Shown in pieces: positions 1-11,222 of a stretch of 64,000 nucleotides of DNA. Source of the stretch: Paucisalibacillus globulus (GTDB lineage: Bacteria > Bacillota > Bacilli > Bacillales > Amphibacillaceae). Made by a program: the position numbers and the translations under genes. Under the pieces are notes generated by a model that was given only the letters and a program-made list of their open reading frames with translations, did not search any database and had not been told where the DNA came from. Location: positions 237,563 through 301,562 of the forward strand of contig NZ_LT855387.1 of assembly GCF_900184735.1 (NCBI RefSeq), written 5' to 3'. Numbering within the stretch: position 1 is the stretch's first letter; each line of letters starts with the position of its first letter.

Positions 1-1156
<1,156 letters not shown>

Positions 1157-1161
1157 CTAAC

Positions 1162-1743
1162 TTATTTATTTACTTTCACCATAGCTGGTCGAATAACGCG
1201 ATCTTTAATTAGATATCCTTTTTGCAATTCTTCTACAACCACATTTGAGTCCATCGATTCATCTTCTACTTGCATTACAGCTTGATGAACATTCGGGTCA
1301 AATTCTTTGCCTACTGATTCAATTGCTTCAATACCTTGTGATTTTAACGCGTCAATAAGTTGTCGGTACACCATCGATATACCTTCAAGTAATCCTTTGT
1401 TTGACTCATCAACCTCAACTTGTAATGCTCGCTCGAAATTATCAATAGCTGGTAAAAGTTCGGTTGCAAGGTCTTGTGATTTATACTTAGCTGCTGCTTC
1501 TCGTTCTTTAATAGATCGTTTCTTGAAGTTATCAAATTCAGCCTGTGCTCTAAGGAATCTCTGATATAATTCATCTTTTTCCTTTTGCAGATTTTCTATT
1601 TCTTCGTTATGTGTTTCTGTTTCTAACTCTTCATCCTTGTTGGAAAGAGATTCTTCTTGATCAACAATCTCTGCCTCAACTGAATCATCAACTAATTGTT
1701 CTTCATTTTCTTTCTCAATGCCTGTAGTATCCTTTTCTTCCAT
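1162..1743 (-). CDS. grpE: Nucleotide exchange factor GrpE
   Basis: Co-chaperone that releases ADP from DnaK. The 193-residue protein has the family layout: an acidic disordered N-terminus (about 1-45), a long coiled coil ([21 protein letters not shown], then [13 protein letters not shown]) and the C-terminal beta domain ending [11 protein letters not shown]. An in-frame ATG exists 27 bp upstream, but the ATG at 1743 is preferred because GGAGGT (1751-1756) lies 7 bases before it and the protein then starts MEEKD. It sits between hrcA and dnaK in the class I heat-shock operon. Confidence 0.95.
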   Translation of the reverse strand: MEEKDTTGIEKENEEQLVDDSVEAEIVDQEESLSNKDEELETETHNEEIENLQKEKDELYQRFLRAQAEFDNFKKRSIKEREAAAKYKSQDLATELLPAIDNFERALQVEVDESNKGLLEGISMVYRQLIDALKSQGIEAIESVGKEFDPNVHQAVMQVEDESMDSNVVVEELQKGYLIKDRVIRPAMVKVNK

Positions 1744-1800
1744 TTCGTGCACCTCCAAAAATACAATCAATCAAATAACAAGTATGTCTATTACAATCTT

Positions 1801-2835
1801 TTACTCGCCGTTGTTTTTATACCATAGATACAATGCATCTGTCATTTCATTTGATAACGCATTTAATAGAGTTATCACTTTTCGGTATTCCATTCTAGTT
1901 GGTCCTAGCAATGCTATTGTACCCTTTTGTTCACTTCCAAACTGGTAAGAAGCGGTTATGAGACTAAAATCCTTAATCTCTTCAATTTCATTTTCATTGC
2001 CAATCGTTACCTTGATGCCATGTTGAGGTGCCTTCAATAAATTTACTACTTGATCTTCGTTTTCCATCATTTGATAAAACGCCCGAATTTTATTTATATC
2101 ATTGAACTCAGGTTGGGTTAATAATTTCGTTTTACCACCAATATATAATTTAACTGGCTGTTCCTGAAAGAAAGCAGATTTTAAATATTGGAAAGATTTC
2201 TCAAAATCATGGACATACATTTGCATTAAGGAAAGTACTTCCTTCGTAATGACCTCTGGTAACCGAGCAAGAGAGATACCATGTAATCGATCATTTAAGA
2301 TATTTACGATCTTCTCTAAATCAGATGCACTGATTTCTGCTGGAAAAGTAAATGATCGGTGCTCAACATGCCCAGAATCTGTAACTAATATGGCTACAGC
2401 AGAATGATTTGTTAATGGTACTATTTGTAGCTGCTTTAATTTAGTCTCAAATATTTCCGGACCTAAAATAATGGATGTATAGTTAGTTAAATCAGATAAC
2501 ACCTCTGCAGACTTTTGCACCAACTTTTCAAAATCGATGAATTCATCCCTGACTAGGTCTCTCATAATACTTAAGTTTCCTTTACCCATAGATGATCCAA
2601 TGACATTGTCCACATAATATCGATACCCTTTTTCTGATGGCACACGACCAGATGAAGAATGTGTTTTTTCGAGATAACCCAGTTCTTCTAAGTCGGCCAT
2701 GACATTTCGTATCGTAGCAGCACTTAAGGATATTTCATCTTTTTTGGAAATAGCACGCGAGCCAACTGGGTGAGCTGATTCTATAAAATCATCAATAATA
2801 ACTTGCAAAATCAACAATTGCCTTTCTGTTAACAT
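1801..2835 (-). CDS. hrcA: Heat-inducible transcription repressor HrcA
   Basis: Represses class I heat-shock genes by binding CIRCE; GroEL keeps it active. The 344-residue protein has the N-terminal winged helix-turn-helix (about 1-75, with SAATIRNVMADLEELGYLEK and SGRVPSEKGYR) followed by the GAF-like and dimerisation regions, and its length is normal for the family. It is the first gene of hrcA-grpE-dnaK. A perfect CIRCE lies 16 bp upstream of its ATG, so the gene represses itself. Confidence 0.97.
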   Translation of the reverse strand: MLTERQLLILQVIIDDFIESAHPVGSRAISKKDEISLSAATIRNVMADLEELGYLEKTHSSSGRVPSEKGYRYYVDNVIGSSMGKGNLSIMRDLVRDEFIDFEKLVQKSAEVLSDLTNYTSIILGPEIFETKLKQLQIVPLTNHSAVAILVTDSGHVEHRSFTFPAEISASDLEKIVNILNDRLHGISLARLPEVITKEVLSLMQMYVHDFEKSFQYLKSAFFQEQPVKLYIGGKTKLLTQPEFNDINKIRAFYQMMENEDQVVNLLKAPQHGIKVTIGNENEIEEIKDFSLITASYQFGSEQKGTIALLGPTRMEYRKVITLLNALSNEMTDALYLWYKNNGE

Positions 2836-2850
2836 TAATGATCACCCCTG

Positions 2851-2877
2851 TTAGCACTCTGTTCACCTGAGTGCTAA
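2851..2877 (-). promoter_or_regulatory. CIRCE operator for HrcA
   Basis: A perfect inverted repeat TTAGCACTC-N9-GAGTGCTAA, identical to the CIRCE consensus. It lies between the hrcA promoter and start codon, so HrcA bound here would block initiation at the heat-shock operon. Confidence 0.97.
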
Positions 2878-2887
2878 TTCTAATAAT

Positions 2888-2916
2888 AAATTATCAAATC
2901 CTTATTTTTTTGTCAA
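2888..2916 (-). promoter_or_regulatory. Sigma-A promoter of hrcA-grpE-dnaK
   Basis: On the minus strand TTGACA (2911-2916), 17 bases, then TAATTT (2888-2893). Transcription would begin close to the CIRCE edge, as in B. subtilis. The -35 box lies inside the last codons of hemW. Confidence 0.75.
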
Positions 2917-4071
2917 TGCTATTGCCTCTAAGTCCTCATCTTCCAGTAAAAAATGTTCAAATACTTCATTTCCAAATAAAACACCATCATCAGTGAGGTG
3001 AAGTGATTTTTCAGTATTTACTAGCCAGCCCTTTTGAATGAGATAATCAATTTGGTTTTTGTAAATTAATTCAAGCGGAAAGTCAAATTTCGATATAAAC
3101 TTTTCTTTGTCTACCCCACTTAGCTTACGTAGTCCTAAGAATAATTCTTCCTCAATTTGTTCTTTTAATCCTATCGTTTCCACTTTTAAGGTTGGCTTCC
3201 CATCTTGCATAGCTTGTTTAATATAAGCTGGAATAGGTTTCATGTTAATGGTACGTTTTCCAGGTAGGTAACCACTAGCTCCTGCACCAAATCCGTAATA
3301 ATAGTCATTATTCCAGTAGGTTAAATTATGCTTACTTTCAAATCCTTTTTTCGAAAAATTACTTATCTCATACTGCTGTATACCTGACTCTTTCATTTTT
3401 GTTTTTAGGATGTCATACATTTTTACTTCTTCCTCTTGTGCAGGTCGATGTAATTGTCCTTTTTTATGTCGATTATAGAAAATCGTTTTGGGCTCTATTT
3501 GTAATGAATACGCTGAATAATGTGGAAGGTCAAATGCCAGCGCTTCTTTCACTGTTTTTTCAAAGTGTTCTGCTGACTGATTTGGTAAAGAATATATCAA
3601 ATCAAGGCTAATATTAGTTAAATCATGTTGCTTTAGTAATTCAACTGTCTTATATACATCTTCTATACGGTGTGCTCTTCCAAGTTCTTTGAGCATTTCA
3701 TTATCAAATACTTGAACACCTAACGATACCCTATTTACGCCATAATCTTTTAATAGTTTTGCCTTCTCTTCATCAAAGTCACCTGGATTTGCTTCGATTG
3801 TATATTCTTCACAATTTGAAACATCAAATTTATCAGAGATTAATTCTAATAACGTCTTTAACTGTTTATGATTTAATGCAGTTGGTGTACCTCCGCCAAT
3901 AAAAATAGTTTTTACTGGGTTCTTTTCACCATCCACTTGGGTATTTATTTCATTTGAAAGTGCTTCTAAATAATCCGTTGCCATTTGTTCATTATAAAAA
4001 AACTTCGTAAAGTCACAATAATGGCAAATATGATGACAAAACGGAATATGAATATACACAGATGGGATCAT
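2902..4071 (-). CDS. hemW: Heme chaperone HemW (radical SAM, HemN-like)
   Basis: Oxygen-independent coproporphyrinogen oxidase-like protein. The family is now known as a heme-binding chaperone that hands heme to membrane targets. The 389-residue protein has the radical SAM cluster motif C12-x3-C16-x2-C19 (FCHHICHYCDF), GGGTPT at about 60-65 and a HemN C-terminal domain. It has only the three cluster cysteines, without the extra N-terminal extension of true HemN. The ATG at 4071 is chosen over an in-frame start 36 bp upstream because the protein then begins MIPSVYIHIPFC and AGGAGA precedes it. It follows lepA and runs up to the hrcA promoter. Confidence 0.92.
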   Translation of the reverse strand: MIPSVYIHIPFCHHICHYCDFTKFFYNEQMATDYLEALSNEINTQVDGEKNPVKTIFIGGGTPTALNHKQLKTLLELISDKFDVSNCEEYTIEANPGDFDEEKAKLLKDYGVNRVSLGVQVFDNEMLKELGRAHRIEDVYKTVELLKQHDLTNISLDLIYSLPNQSAEHFEKTVKEALAFDLPHYSAYSLQIEPKTIFYNRHKKGQLHRPAQEEEVKMYDILKTKMKESGIQQYEISNFSKKGFESKHNLTYWNNDYYYGFGAGASGYLPGKRTINMKPIPAYIKQAMQDGKPTLKVETIGLKEQIEEELFLGLRKLSGVDKEKFISKFDFPLELIYKNQIDYLIQKGWLVNTEKSLHLTDDGVLFGNEVFEHFLLEDEDLEAIALTKK

Positions 4072-4128
4072 AGTACTTTCTCCTAACAAGCATAATTTGT
4101 ATTTCAATGTAACTCTAAAAAAGAAAAG

Positions 4129-4152
4129 GAAAAACTTTTATTAAAGTTCTTC
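4129..4152 (-). terminator. Weak terminator candidate after lepA
   Basis: On the minus strand a 7-bp stem GAACTTT/AAAGTTT with a 4-base loop is followed by TTCCTTTTC. The stem is short and AT-rich, and hemW starts 57 bp further on, so it may only attenuate readthrough. Confidence 0.35.
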
Positions 4153-4164
4153 CGTTCATTTTCT

Positions 4165-5973
4165 TTATTCGTCATCCATTTTAAGCACGGCCATAAATGC
4201 TTCTTGTGGTACTTCAACAGAACCGACCATCTTCATGCGTTTCTTACCTTCTTTTTGCTTTTCAAGTAGCTTTCTTTTTCGAGATATATCCCCACCATAA
4301 CATTTGGCAAGTACGTTTTTACGCATCGCTTTAATCGAAGACCTTGCAACTATTTTATTTCCAATTGCAGCTTGGACGGGTACTTCGAACTGTTGTCTAG
4401 GGATTAGTTCTTTTAGTTTTTCTACAATTAGTTTCCCGCGCTCATAAGAAAAATCTTTATGGACGATAAATGATAATGCATCTATGGTTTCACCATTTAA
4501 AAGAATATCCATCTTGACTAATTTCGAAGGACGATAGCCTATTAATTCATAGTCAAAAGAGGCATATCCTTTCGTGTTTGATTTTAATTGATCAAAAAAG
4601 TCGTAGACAATTTCTGAAAGTGGTATGTCATAGATTACATTAACACGAATATCATCAAGATATTCCATATCAATGAATTGCCCACGTTTCTTCTGAGCAA
4701 TCTCCATTACAGCTCCAACGTATTCATTAGGTACCATAATTGTAGCTTTTACATATGGTTCACGAATCTCTTGTATCTTTTGTGGATCTGGCATTATGGA
4801 AGGATTATCGATAATAATCGTTTCTCCATCAGTTTGTTCCACTTCATATATTACACTAGGTGCCGTTGTTATTAAATCGATTTTAAATTCACGTTCAATT
4901 CGTTCTTGGATAATTTCCATATGTAACAGTCCTAGAAATCCACAACGAAAACCAAATCCCAATGCTTGGGATGTTTCAGCTTCATATTGTAGAGCTGAAT
5001 CGTTAAGCTCTAAGCGTTCTAACGCCTCACGTAAGTCATTGTATTTATTAGAATCAACTGGGTAAAGTCCACAATAAACCATAGGATTTAAACGTCTGTA
5101 ACCAGGTAACGGTTCTGAAGCTGGGTTATTCGCGAATGTTATCGTATCACCAACACGAGTATCACCAACATTTTTGATCGATGCTGTTAAATATCCAACA
5201 TCACCAACACCCAGTTCCTTAAGCGGTAATTGCTTTGGTGTAAATACGCCCACTTCATTGACTTCAAATTCTTTACCTGTTGCCATCATCTTTATTTTAT
5301 CGCCAACCTTAACAGAGCCTTCCTTAATACACACATAAGCAACTACGCCACGGTAAGGATCATATAGAGAATCAAAAATAAGTGCTTTTAGTGGTTCTTC
5401 TGCATTCCCCATTGGAGGTGGTACAGCTTCTGTAATCCTCTCCAATATGTCTTCAATTCCAATGTTGGCTTTCGCTGAAGCTAGAATGACATCGTCTGGA
5501 TCAATTCCAATTACATCCTGAAGTTCTTTTTTAACTCGTTCTGGATCTGCACTAGGCAAGTCAATCTTATTAATAACCGGTATAATTTCAAGTTCATTAT
5601 CTAATGCAAGATATACGTTTGCCAATGTTTGTGCTTCAATTCCTTGGGCAGCGTCAACAACAAGAATAGCTCCTTCGCATGCTGCAAGGCTCCTTGAAAC
5701 TTCATATGTAAAGTCCACATGTCCCGGGGTGTCGATTAAATGAAAAGTAAAATCTTCCCCACTTTTACTCTGGTATTGTAATTGAACAGCATTTAACTTA
5801 ATAGTAATACCACGTTCTCTTTCTAAATCCATTGCATCTAGCAATTGATCTTTCATTTCACGTTTTGTAACCGTTCGTGTGTTTTCTAAAATACGGTCGG
5901 CCAGTGTTGATTTTCCATGGTCAATATGGGCTATGATAGAAAAATTACGTACATTTTCTTGTTTTCTCGCCAT
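4165..5973 (-). CDS. lepA: Elongation factor 4 (LepA), back-translocating GTPase
   Basis: Ribosome-dependent GTPase related to EF-G; known roles are back-translocation and help in initiation or assembly under stress. The 602 residues match the family length. The GTPase motifs are AHIDHGKST (15-23), [16 protein letters not shown] and [10 protein letters not shown], followed by domains II, III and V and the LepA-specific C-terminal domain ([18 protein letters not shown]). The ATG at 5973 has GGAGTG upstream. In B. subtilis yqxA lies directly upstream; here a repeat of about 455 bp separates them. Confidence 0.98.
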   Translation of the reverse strand: MARKQENVRNFSIIAHIDHGKSTLADRILENTRTVTKREMKDQLLDAMDLERERGITIKLNAVQLQYQSKSGEDFTFHLIDTPGHVDFTYEVSRSLAACEGAILVVDAAQGIEAQTLANVYLALDNELEIIPVINKIDLPSADPERVKKELQDVIGIDPDDVILASAKANIGIEDILERITEAVPPPMGNAEEPLKALIFDSLYDPYRGVVAYVCIKEGSVKVGDKIKMMATGKEFEVNEVGVFTPKQLPLKELGVGDVGYLTASIKNVGDTRVGDTITFANNPASEPLPGYRRLNPMVYCGLYPVDSNKYNDLREALERLELNDSALQYEAETSQALGFGFRCGFLGLLHMEIIQERIEREFKIDLITTAPSVIYEVEQTDGETIIIDNPSIMPDPQKIQEIREPYVKATIMVPNEYVGAVMEIAQKKRGQFIDMEYLDDIRVNVIYDIPLSEIVYDFFDQLKSNTKGYASFDYELIGYRPSKLVKMDILLNGETIDALSFIVHKDFSYERGKLIVEKLKELIPRQQFEVPVQAAIGNKIVARSSIKAMRKNVLAKCYGGDISRKRKLLEKQKEGKKRMKMVGSVEVPQEAFMAVLKMDDE

Positions 5974-6227
5974 ACTTGGTGTTCACTCCTATTGCCTTTA
6001 CCAATGTTCAGTAAAAGTACAAATTTAATACATCATAATTTACGATAATTGCTAGGATGATTATAGCAATTGCAACCTTGAGTTTCAAGAAAGAGTTGTT
6101 AGGAGAGGTATAATTATCTCAAACAACCATTAAACAATTACTAAAATTTCATACTACAAACTATACCAATACATAGTCTATGTTTAGAAAGCTTCTTTTT
6201 GTAATGATTGTCTTCTAACATTCAGTA

Positions 6228-6682
6228 GATAAAAACTGCGCGGCTAATATTCTTTTTGGGGAGCACCATACCCGCTACGGAAATACACTCCGCACTCGCT
6301 GAGCGGCTGGTGAGCCTCCTCGTGCTATCGCACTGCGGGGTCTCACCTATGCCTATCCTCCCGCAGGACAAGGAACGCTACGAAAGCAATACATCGCACG
6401 CAGAAAAAGTGATTTTCTTTTTCAAGGAGTCTCCGTGTATTTCCTTCGCTAGTATAGAATGGAAAAAATATTGCATAAAAATAAAGAACAATTTTCTTCG
6501 TGCGATGATTACGCTGACGAAGCATTCCTTATCCTACGGGAATAGCACGTGTCCGAAGACCCCGCAGAGGTGGTTTTTCCTCGAGGAGGCTGAGGCCGGG
6601 CCCGTGGAAAGCGGAGTATTCTGCCGGAGCGGTATATTACCACCACGCCCATTCATGACACTCGTAACCGCACAGTTTCTAT
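6228..6682. repeat. GC-rich palindromic repeat, copy 1 (inverted relative to copies 2-4)
   Basis: This fills most of the 825-bp gap between lepA and yqxA; 5974-6227 shows nothing else recognisable. The ends are GATAAAAACTGCGCGG (left) and CCGCACAGTTTCTATTA (right). Between them are two inverted copies of a ~125 bp unit with the landmarks CTCCTGCGGG, GACCCCGCAG, GAGGAGGCT and CCGCGG. Short extra cassettes interrupt both units at the same site: 6369-6425 in the left and about 6479-6531 in the right. A 34-bp stretch at 6481-6514 is the exact reverse complement of 46755-46788 in copy 3. Open frames across it are by-products. It looks like a MITE-like or structured intergenic repeat without a transposase. 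Confidence 0.85.
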
Positions 6683-6711
6683 TAAATTCAACAAGAATTT
6701 GAACTAAACAA

Positions 6712-6764
6712 CACAAAAATAATTCGAACTGGAATGAATTCTTAGAATCACAGTTCGAATTATT
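6712..6764 (-). terminator. Rho-independent terminator after yqxA
   Basis: A perfect 14-bp stem AATAATTCGAACTG/CAGTTCGAATTATT (6718-6731 and 6751-6764) with a 19-base loop. On the minus strand it runs into TTTTTG. It closes the spoIIP-yqxA transcript before the repeat. Confidence 0.8.
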
Positions 6765-6798
6765 CTTTAATAGATTATCCTCTAGAATTCTCACTTTG

Positions 6799-7134
6799 TT
6801 AGTAGAATAATTGTGAGATTTGGTATAGGATTTGGACAATTAGGTCGTAGAAACCTTGAACAATTACTTCTAGGAAAGATGCTGTTTTTTGGCTTAGGTG
6901 TTCAGTGTTAGAAGCAGAGAGTTCATTAGCGACTGTTTGTTGATTTACTACTTCTGATTCTTGGTTTTTTGGTTTTACCGTCTGTTTTACTTCAGGTGTT
7001 GATTCTACTACCTCGGTATCTGCGACAGCATTGGTAGTTGGTAGAATAGATTTTCCATTATGGTCGATACCGACTAATGTTCCCACTAAAAAGCATACAA
7101 CTAAAAGTAACACGACAGATATAAACTTTGCCAT
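6799..7134 (-). CDS. yqxA: YqxA family protein (small membrane-anchored protein of unknown function)
   Basis: 111 residues: one N-terminal membrane segment (about 4-24, VVLLLVVCFLVGTLVGID), a polar low-complexity stretch and a hydrophobic C-terminus (VIVQGFYDLIVQILYQISQL). The DHNGK motif after the membrane segment and the position directly behind spoIIP match YqxA/DUF3679 of Bacillus. Its function is not known; the context suggests a sporulation-linked membrane role. It starts 15 bp after spoIIP and is therefore co-transcribed with it. Confidence 0.8.
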   Translation of the reverse strand: MAKFISVVLLLVVCFLVGTLVGIDHNGKSILPTTNAVADTEVVESTPEVKQTVKPKNQESEVVNQQTVANELSASNTEHLSQKTASFLEVIVQGFYDLIVQILYQISQLFY

Positions 7135-7149
7135 TTTCCTGAACCTCCT

Positions 7150-8319
7150 TTATTCCGCACTGACCTTTTCAGCATCCCAATAAAATTCACTAAATACTTC
7201 CGCTAAAGCTTCTGCTGATCGATATAATTCCTCGAGATTATTATCCACTCCACCAATTTCAACTGTTAGTGCATTTTCGTGTAAATCTTGGTTAAAGACC
7301 CCATCTGTCCCCGGACCTTTTTTTGGTGGCAAAACTCCGCGACTTAAACCAGGGTATTTCTTTTGCATAATCTTATGTAGTTTACTTGCAATTTCCACAT
7401 TTTTCTCGTAATTTTTATTTTCACCGCCAATGACAAACGCGATTTTTGCATAAGGTTCACCATTAATTACCTTTGTAGTAGCATCGCCTCTAATAGCATC
7501 TCGATGAATATCAAAGACATATCGAATTTCTTTGTTATTAGCAAATACTTCTTGAACATTACCTCGTATAGCATCGTATGACTGCCAATATTCCATATCC
7601 TTCTGTTCTAATAGTTTCATTGTATCCGTTTTATCTAATTGATTCCCAATACCATGTTGATCAAGTGCACTAGCAAAATGCTCACTTACCATGGTTATAT
7701 TAACTTTATTATGCTGTGCCAAATTTGGATTTGTTTCTTCTGGCAAATGTGGTAAAAAGGATTCATAGTTATGTGTATTGTAGATATACACTATATTTTT
7801 ATCACCAGTAGATGGCGGGTTCTCTTGACCTTCATTTTCCTCTTCATTCTCTAGTCCTTCATCAACAACTGCTTCTCTTTCTCTTAAAACCTCTTCTAAT
7901 GGTGGAGAAGATTCAACAGGAAGATTTGTGTAGTTGGTCCCCTCTCCAGCAATAAATATTTCACTATCATAAATTGACAATCCTGGGAGCTCACTACCTA
8001 GTAAACTTCTTGGGTCGTCTGGCTTTATACTAGTAGCTATCTGAAATATTGTTGATGTTATCTTTGGCATTTCAGAATCTGGTGGAAGTCCTTCCAAAAA
8101 TACTCTGTTTTCCATCCCAAATAGATATAGGAAAGTCGAGCTCTCTATCTCACTCGTCCAATTTGTTAATGTGTTGGAAGAAAAACGGAGCGCAGGGGAA
8201 ATAGTAGTAAATAGTCCGATTAATATAAATAAGCAAAGTACACTTATAACGTATAAGGCACTCTTTTTTACAATTAGAAATATTTTTTGTTTATTTTCGT
8301 GATTAGGTAACCCTACCAT
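7150..8319 (-). CDS. spoIIP: Stage II sporulation protein P (SpoIIP), peptidoglycan amidase/endopeptidase
   Basis: Mother-cell membrane enzyme of the SpoIIDMP engulfment machine; it cuts peptide stems and crosslinks of septal peptidoglycan. The 389-residue protein has a short cytoplasmic tail, one membrane segment (about 19-41), a variable acidic region (about 140-170) and the C-terminal catalytic domain. That domain carries the likely zinc ligands H in YNTHNYESF, the DIHRDAIRG segment and E in VEIGGVDNNLEE. The ATG at 8319 follows AGGAAGGTGG. It lies between gpr and yqxA as in B. subtilis, where spoIIP is sigma-E dependent; I could not assign a convincing promoter in the 102-bp gap. Confidence 0.96.
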   Translation of the reverse strand: MVGLPNHENKQKIFLIVKKSALYVISVLCLFILIGLFTTISPALRFSSNTLTNWTSEIESSTFLYLFGMENRVFLEGLPPDSEMPKITSTIFQIATSIKPDDPRSLLGSELPGLSIYDSEIFIAGEGTNYTNLPVESSPPLEEVLREREAVVDEGLENEEENEGQENPPSTGDKNIVYIYNTHNYESFLPHLPEETNPNLAQHNKVNITMVSEHFASALDQHGIGNQLDKTDTMKLLEQKDMEYWQSYDAIRGNVQEVFANNKEIRYVFDIHRDAIRGDATTKVINGEPYAKIAFVIGGENKNYEKNVEIASKLHKIMQKKYPGLSRGVLPPKKGPGTDGVFNQDLHENALTVEIGGVDNNLEELYRSAEALAEVFSEFYWDAEKVSAE

Positions 8320-8428
8320 ATTGTTCCACCTTCCTGTTCGTCTATATTAGAATCTATGACGAATCTTCGGAAGGTAGAACCGACACTCTCATTTATTGCA
8401 AAAATTTAATAGATTTATTCAATTTATC

Positions 8429-9526
8429 TTATCTTGAATAATTAGCAAAGTTATCAACATCTACTGCTTCATGTAGTGCTGCATTAATTCCATTTGCGAT
8501 TACATGTGACATATCAATCATAAATCCATCAACCTCTTTTGGAGTAACCATCATGTTATATCCAGTCGGGGTAAGGACTTCTGCAATAAGTTTTCTTTTT
8601 TCCTCGTCAGATAGAGTCCCAACAATCCCCATAAAGGTTTGCCTTTTATCTGGATCGGGTAAATCTTCTTCTGTAAACTTCTTATTTCCAAAAGACATAC
8701 TTGCTGGTGCTAGTGACTTAGATGGACGATCTTTTTCCCTCCACTCTCTTCCAAAGTGCTTTAAGATATAGTCTATTGTGTCACTTGTTATCGTAACGGC
8801 ATCTACAACCGTTGGAACGCCGATTGCAATAACTGGTACTCCGAGAGTTTCCTTACTTAATTCTTTTCTTTTATTTCCAACACCAGATCCAGGGTGTATT
8901 CCTGAATCAGAAAGTTGAATAGTTTCATTTACGCGCTCAATAGAACGTGAAGCTAATGCATCAATAGCGATAACAAAGTCTGGTTTAAATTTCTCAACAA
9001 TACCAAAAATAATATTACTTGTTTCGATTCCGGTCACTCCCATAACACCAGGAGTTACAGCTCCAACTGGTCGATATCCTTCTGAGACCGATTCATGTTC
9101 AAGTTTAAACAAATGACTTGTAACTAATACTTTTTCTACAGTCATTGGACCTAATGCATCTGGCGTAACATTCCAGTTTCCAAGACCAACTATTAATCCC
9201 GTACCATCTTTTTTGATATTATTTTTTTCTAATAGGTTCTCTAACTCTCTAGCAAGTATTTTGGCGGCATTTTCTTGTAGCTTTGTATCTTGTCTTTTTA
9301 CCCCATCTGCATAAATGGTTACATAAGACCCTGGTTTCTTGTTTAGTAAATTTGCACCTTCTTTATCAATATCAACATAGGACACTTTAATACCGTCTTC
9401 TTCATGATCCTTTAATGTAACACCCGTTATCTTGTCTTCGTCGGGTGTTTCTTTTTCAACGTACATATCCTTTGCTTCGATTGCTAGATCTGTTCGTACC
9501 TGTAGTTTGTTTACATCCATATCCAT
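8429..9526 (-). CDS. gpr: Germination protease GPR
   Basis: Spore-core protease that degrades small acid-soluble proteins when spores germinate. It is made as a zymogen with a short N-terminal propeptide. The conserved core is clear: [11 protein letters not shown] near the processing site, [58 protein letters not shown] and [11 protein letters not shown] take the ATG at 9526 (365 aa, starting [15 protein letters not shown]) because AAAGG lies 12 bases upstream and the leader length then fits B. megaterium GPR. The ATG at 9538 is possible, and the reading frame stays open to 9634. rpsT is divergent upstream. Confidence 0.95.
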   Translation of the reverse strand: MDMDVNKLQVRTDLAIEAKDMYVEKETPDEDKITGVTLKDHEEDGIKVSYVDIDKEGANLLNKKPGSYVTIYADGVKRQDTKLQENAAKILARELENLLEKNNIKKDGTGLIVGLGNWNVTPDALGPMTVEKVLVTSHLFKLEHESVSEGYRPVGAVTPGVMGVTGIETSNIIFGIVEKFKPDFVIAIDALASRSIERVNETIQLSDSGIHPGSGVGNKRKELSKETLGVPVIAIGVPTVVDAVTITSDTIDYILKHFGREWREKDRPSKSLAPASMSFGNKKFTEEDLPDPDKRQTFMGIVGTLSDEEKRKLIAEVLTPTGYNMMVTPKEVDGFMIDMSHVIANGINAALHEAVDVDNFANYSR

Positions 9527-9702
9527 AATTAATCGCATCCTTTCAGGTGAGTAAAAATCCTTCTGTAATCCCTTTTCACCCCCGTTAGTAATGAACAAAG
9601 CTGTAATTTGTGGATGAAAAGTAAAACAACACACTATCTATAGCATTAGCCTTAACACTTTTACTAAAATCATACAATTTATGGAACGATAAATAATTGT
9701 TA

Positions 9703-9731
9703 TTGAAAACAAGCTCTAACTTTGGTAAAAT
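9703..9731 (+). promoter_or_regulatory. Sigma-A promoter of rpsT
   Basis: TTGAAA (9703-9708), 17-base spacer, TAAAAT (9726-9731), 48 bp before the rpsT start codon. This suits a strongly expressed ribosomal protein gene. Confidence 0.8.
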
Positions 9732-9779
9732 GACTCTTGTTCAATGTAATGAACGTTCTTGTTTTTAGGAGGTGAAATA

Positions 9780-10046
9780 ATGGCTAATATTAAATCCGCA
9801 ATTAAACGTGTTGGTGTAAACAATAAAAAGCGTGCTCAAAACCAATCTGACAAATCAGAAATGCGTTCTCAAATTAAATTAGTTGAAAAATTTGTTGAAG
9901 CAAATGATGTTGAAAGTGCTAAATCAGCTTTAACTGTTACTATCAAAAAAATTGATAAAGCAGTTCAAAAAGGTCTTCTTCATAAAAATGCAGGAAACCG
10001 TCAAAAAGCTCGTCTAACTAAAAAAGTTAACGGACTTAGTGCATAA
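9780..10046 (+). CDS. rpsT: 30S ribosomal protein S20
   Basis: Small basic protein that binds 16S rRNA early in 30S assembly. It is 88 residues long with the family start [11 protein letters not shown] and the end [14 protein letters not shown]. The ATG at 9780 is chosen over one 21 bp upstream because AGGAGGTG (9767-9774) precedes it. It is a single-gene transcript with its own promoter and terminator, convergent with holA and divergent from gpr, as in B. subtilis. Confidence 0.98.
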   Translation: MANIKSAIKRVGVNNKKRAQNQSDKSEMRSQIKLVEKFVEANDVESAKSALTVTIKKIDKAVQKGLLHKNAGNRQKARLTKKVNGLSA

Positions 10047-10054
10047 TACATGAA

Positions 10055-10086
10055 AAAAAACGATCCGAAGTTGGATCGTTTTTTCA
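10055..10086 (+). terminator. Bidirectional terminator between rpsT and holA
   Basis: Stem AAAAAACGATCC/GGATCGTTTTTT with loop GAAGTT. T-runs follow on both strands, so it can end both rpsT and holA transcripts. Confidence 0.92.
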
Positions 10087-10095
10087 TTTATACAC

Positions 10096-11109
10096 TTAGT
10101 GTTTTATTAGGTTATATAATAATAATTCAAATGCTAGTTCTTTATCCATTTTTCCTTGTTTCATAATTGCATCTGTCTCAGCTAGGTTATCCATAAATGC
10201 TTTTAACTGTTGAACTGAAAATTTAGCTTCGCGATTCAAGGCGATCTTAATTACGTATGGGTGTGCACCTAATTGTTTTTGCATTTGACCTGAGCTGTAT
10301 CCCTTTTGTTTTAGTAACTTTACCCGAAGAATCGTTCTAAATTGAAAGGCTAATAAACCAATTAATGCGATTGGCTCTTCTTTCATTTTTTCAAGATCTT
10401 TGTAAATAGAGATAGCTTTGGCTAAGTTACCCTCAATAACAGCATCAACTAATCTAATTCCTGAACTACTTATAGTATGTGAGACCATTTCTTCTGCAAC
10501 TTGCTTTGTTACGATGCCACCTTCACCAATGTACATGGCAATCTTTTCTAGTTCTTTCTCCATGATTTTTAAATCATTTGAAAGTTCATTTTCAAATATT
10601 TCATAGGCATTCTCAGCAATTTCAACATTTAATTGCTTCGCTAAATCCATCATCCAATTTTTAATTTCATATTCTTTAACTGGGTTACATTCCGCAACGA
10701 GTCCCTTTTTCTTTAAGGCTTTGCTAATCTTTTTTCGTTCATCAATTTTTTCGTATGGTGCGATTAAAACTAGGATAGAATAATCTACTGGCATTTCTAG
10801 GTATTGTTCCAACACTTCCAGTTGATGTTCAAATGAGAGTTTATCTGGTTTTGCTTTTAGAAATGTTGCGTTTGTTGCAAAGATTAATTTACGGTCACCA
10901 AAAAAAGGATATGTTTCCACATCCGCAACTACTTCTTGTATAGATGTTTCTGTTAAATCATATGTAGAAAGATTCTCTTCATCGGATAACACATTTTTAA
11001 TTAGCAAATCCTTTATTTTTTGGATAAAATAGTTTTCCGTTCCATATAATAAAATGACTTCTGGTATATTTTGCTTCTTTATATGCTTAATTGTCTCCGT
11101 ATAATTCAT
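10096..11109 (-). CDS. holA: DNA polymerase III subunit delta
   Basis: Clamp-loader subunit that opens the sliding clamp. The 337-residue protein has the delta family N-terminus (VILLYGTENYFIQKIKDLL), the middle region DLKIMEKELEKIAMYIG and the C-terminal collar helices ending KELAFELLLYNL. The ATG at 11109 is chosen because GGAG lies 8 bases before it; a GTG 9 bp upstream falls inside the Shine-Dalgarno. Its position between comEC/yqzM and rpsT matches B. subtilis yqeN. Confidence 0.95.
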   Translation of the reverse strand: MNYTETIKHIKKQNIPEVILLYGTENYFIQKIKDLLIKNVLSDEENLSTYDLTETSIQEVVADVETYPFFGDRKLIFATNATFLKAKPDKLSFEHQLEVLEQYLEMPVDYSILVLIAPYEKIDERKKISKALKKKGLVAECNPVKEYEIKNWMMDLAKQLNVEIAENAYEIFENELSNDLKIMEKELEKIAMYIGEGGIVTKQVAEEMVSHTISSSGIRLVDAVIEGNLAKAISIYKDLEKMKEEPIALIGLLAFQFRTILRVKLLKQKGYSSGQMQKQLGAHPYVIKIALNREAKFSVQQLKAFMDNLAETDAIMKQGKMDKELAFELLLYNLIKH

Positions 11110-11178
11110 GCCATTCACTCCAAATTGTTATATATTCATGGTAATTGCTTAACAAGTGAATAGCAAGAAAAACCTGAG

Positions 11179-11207
11179 AGGGAAATTTAGGGATAGTAAA
11201 TTTCCCT
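11179..11207. repeat. Perfect inverted repeat upstream of holA
   Basis: An 11-bp perfect stem AGGGAAATTTA/TAAATTTCCCT with a 7-base loop. Read on the minus strand it is followed after six bases by GGTTTTTC, so it resembles a terminator or attenuator just before holA. The gap 11110-11419 otherwise holds only this, the neighbouring inverted repeat and the yqzM upstream region. Confidence 0.7.
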
Positions 11208-11222
11208 CCCTATCTATATGAA

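Noticed and set aside
6256..6839. Open reading frames on both strands across repeat copy 1
   Set aside because: They follow the GC-rich palindromic repeat, have no ribosome sites, and resemble frames in the other repeat copies only because the DNA is repeated.
7150..9526. Sigma-E and sigma-G promoters for spoIIP and gpr
   Set aside because: Expected from biology, but no match good enough to place was found by eye.
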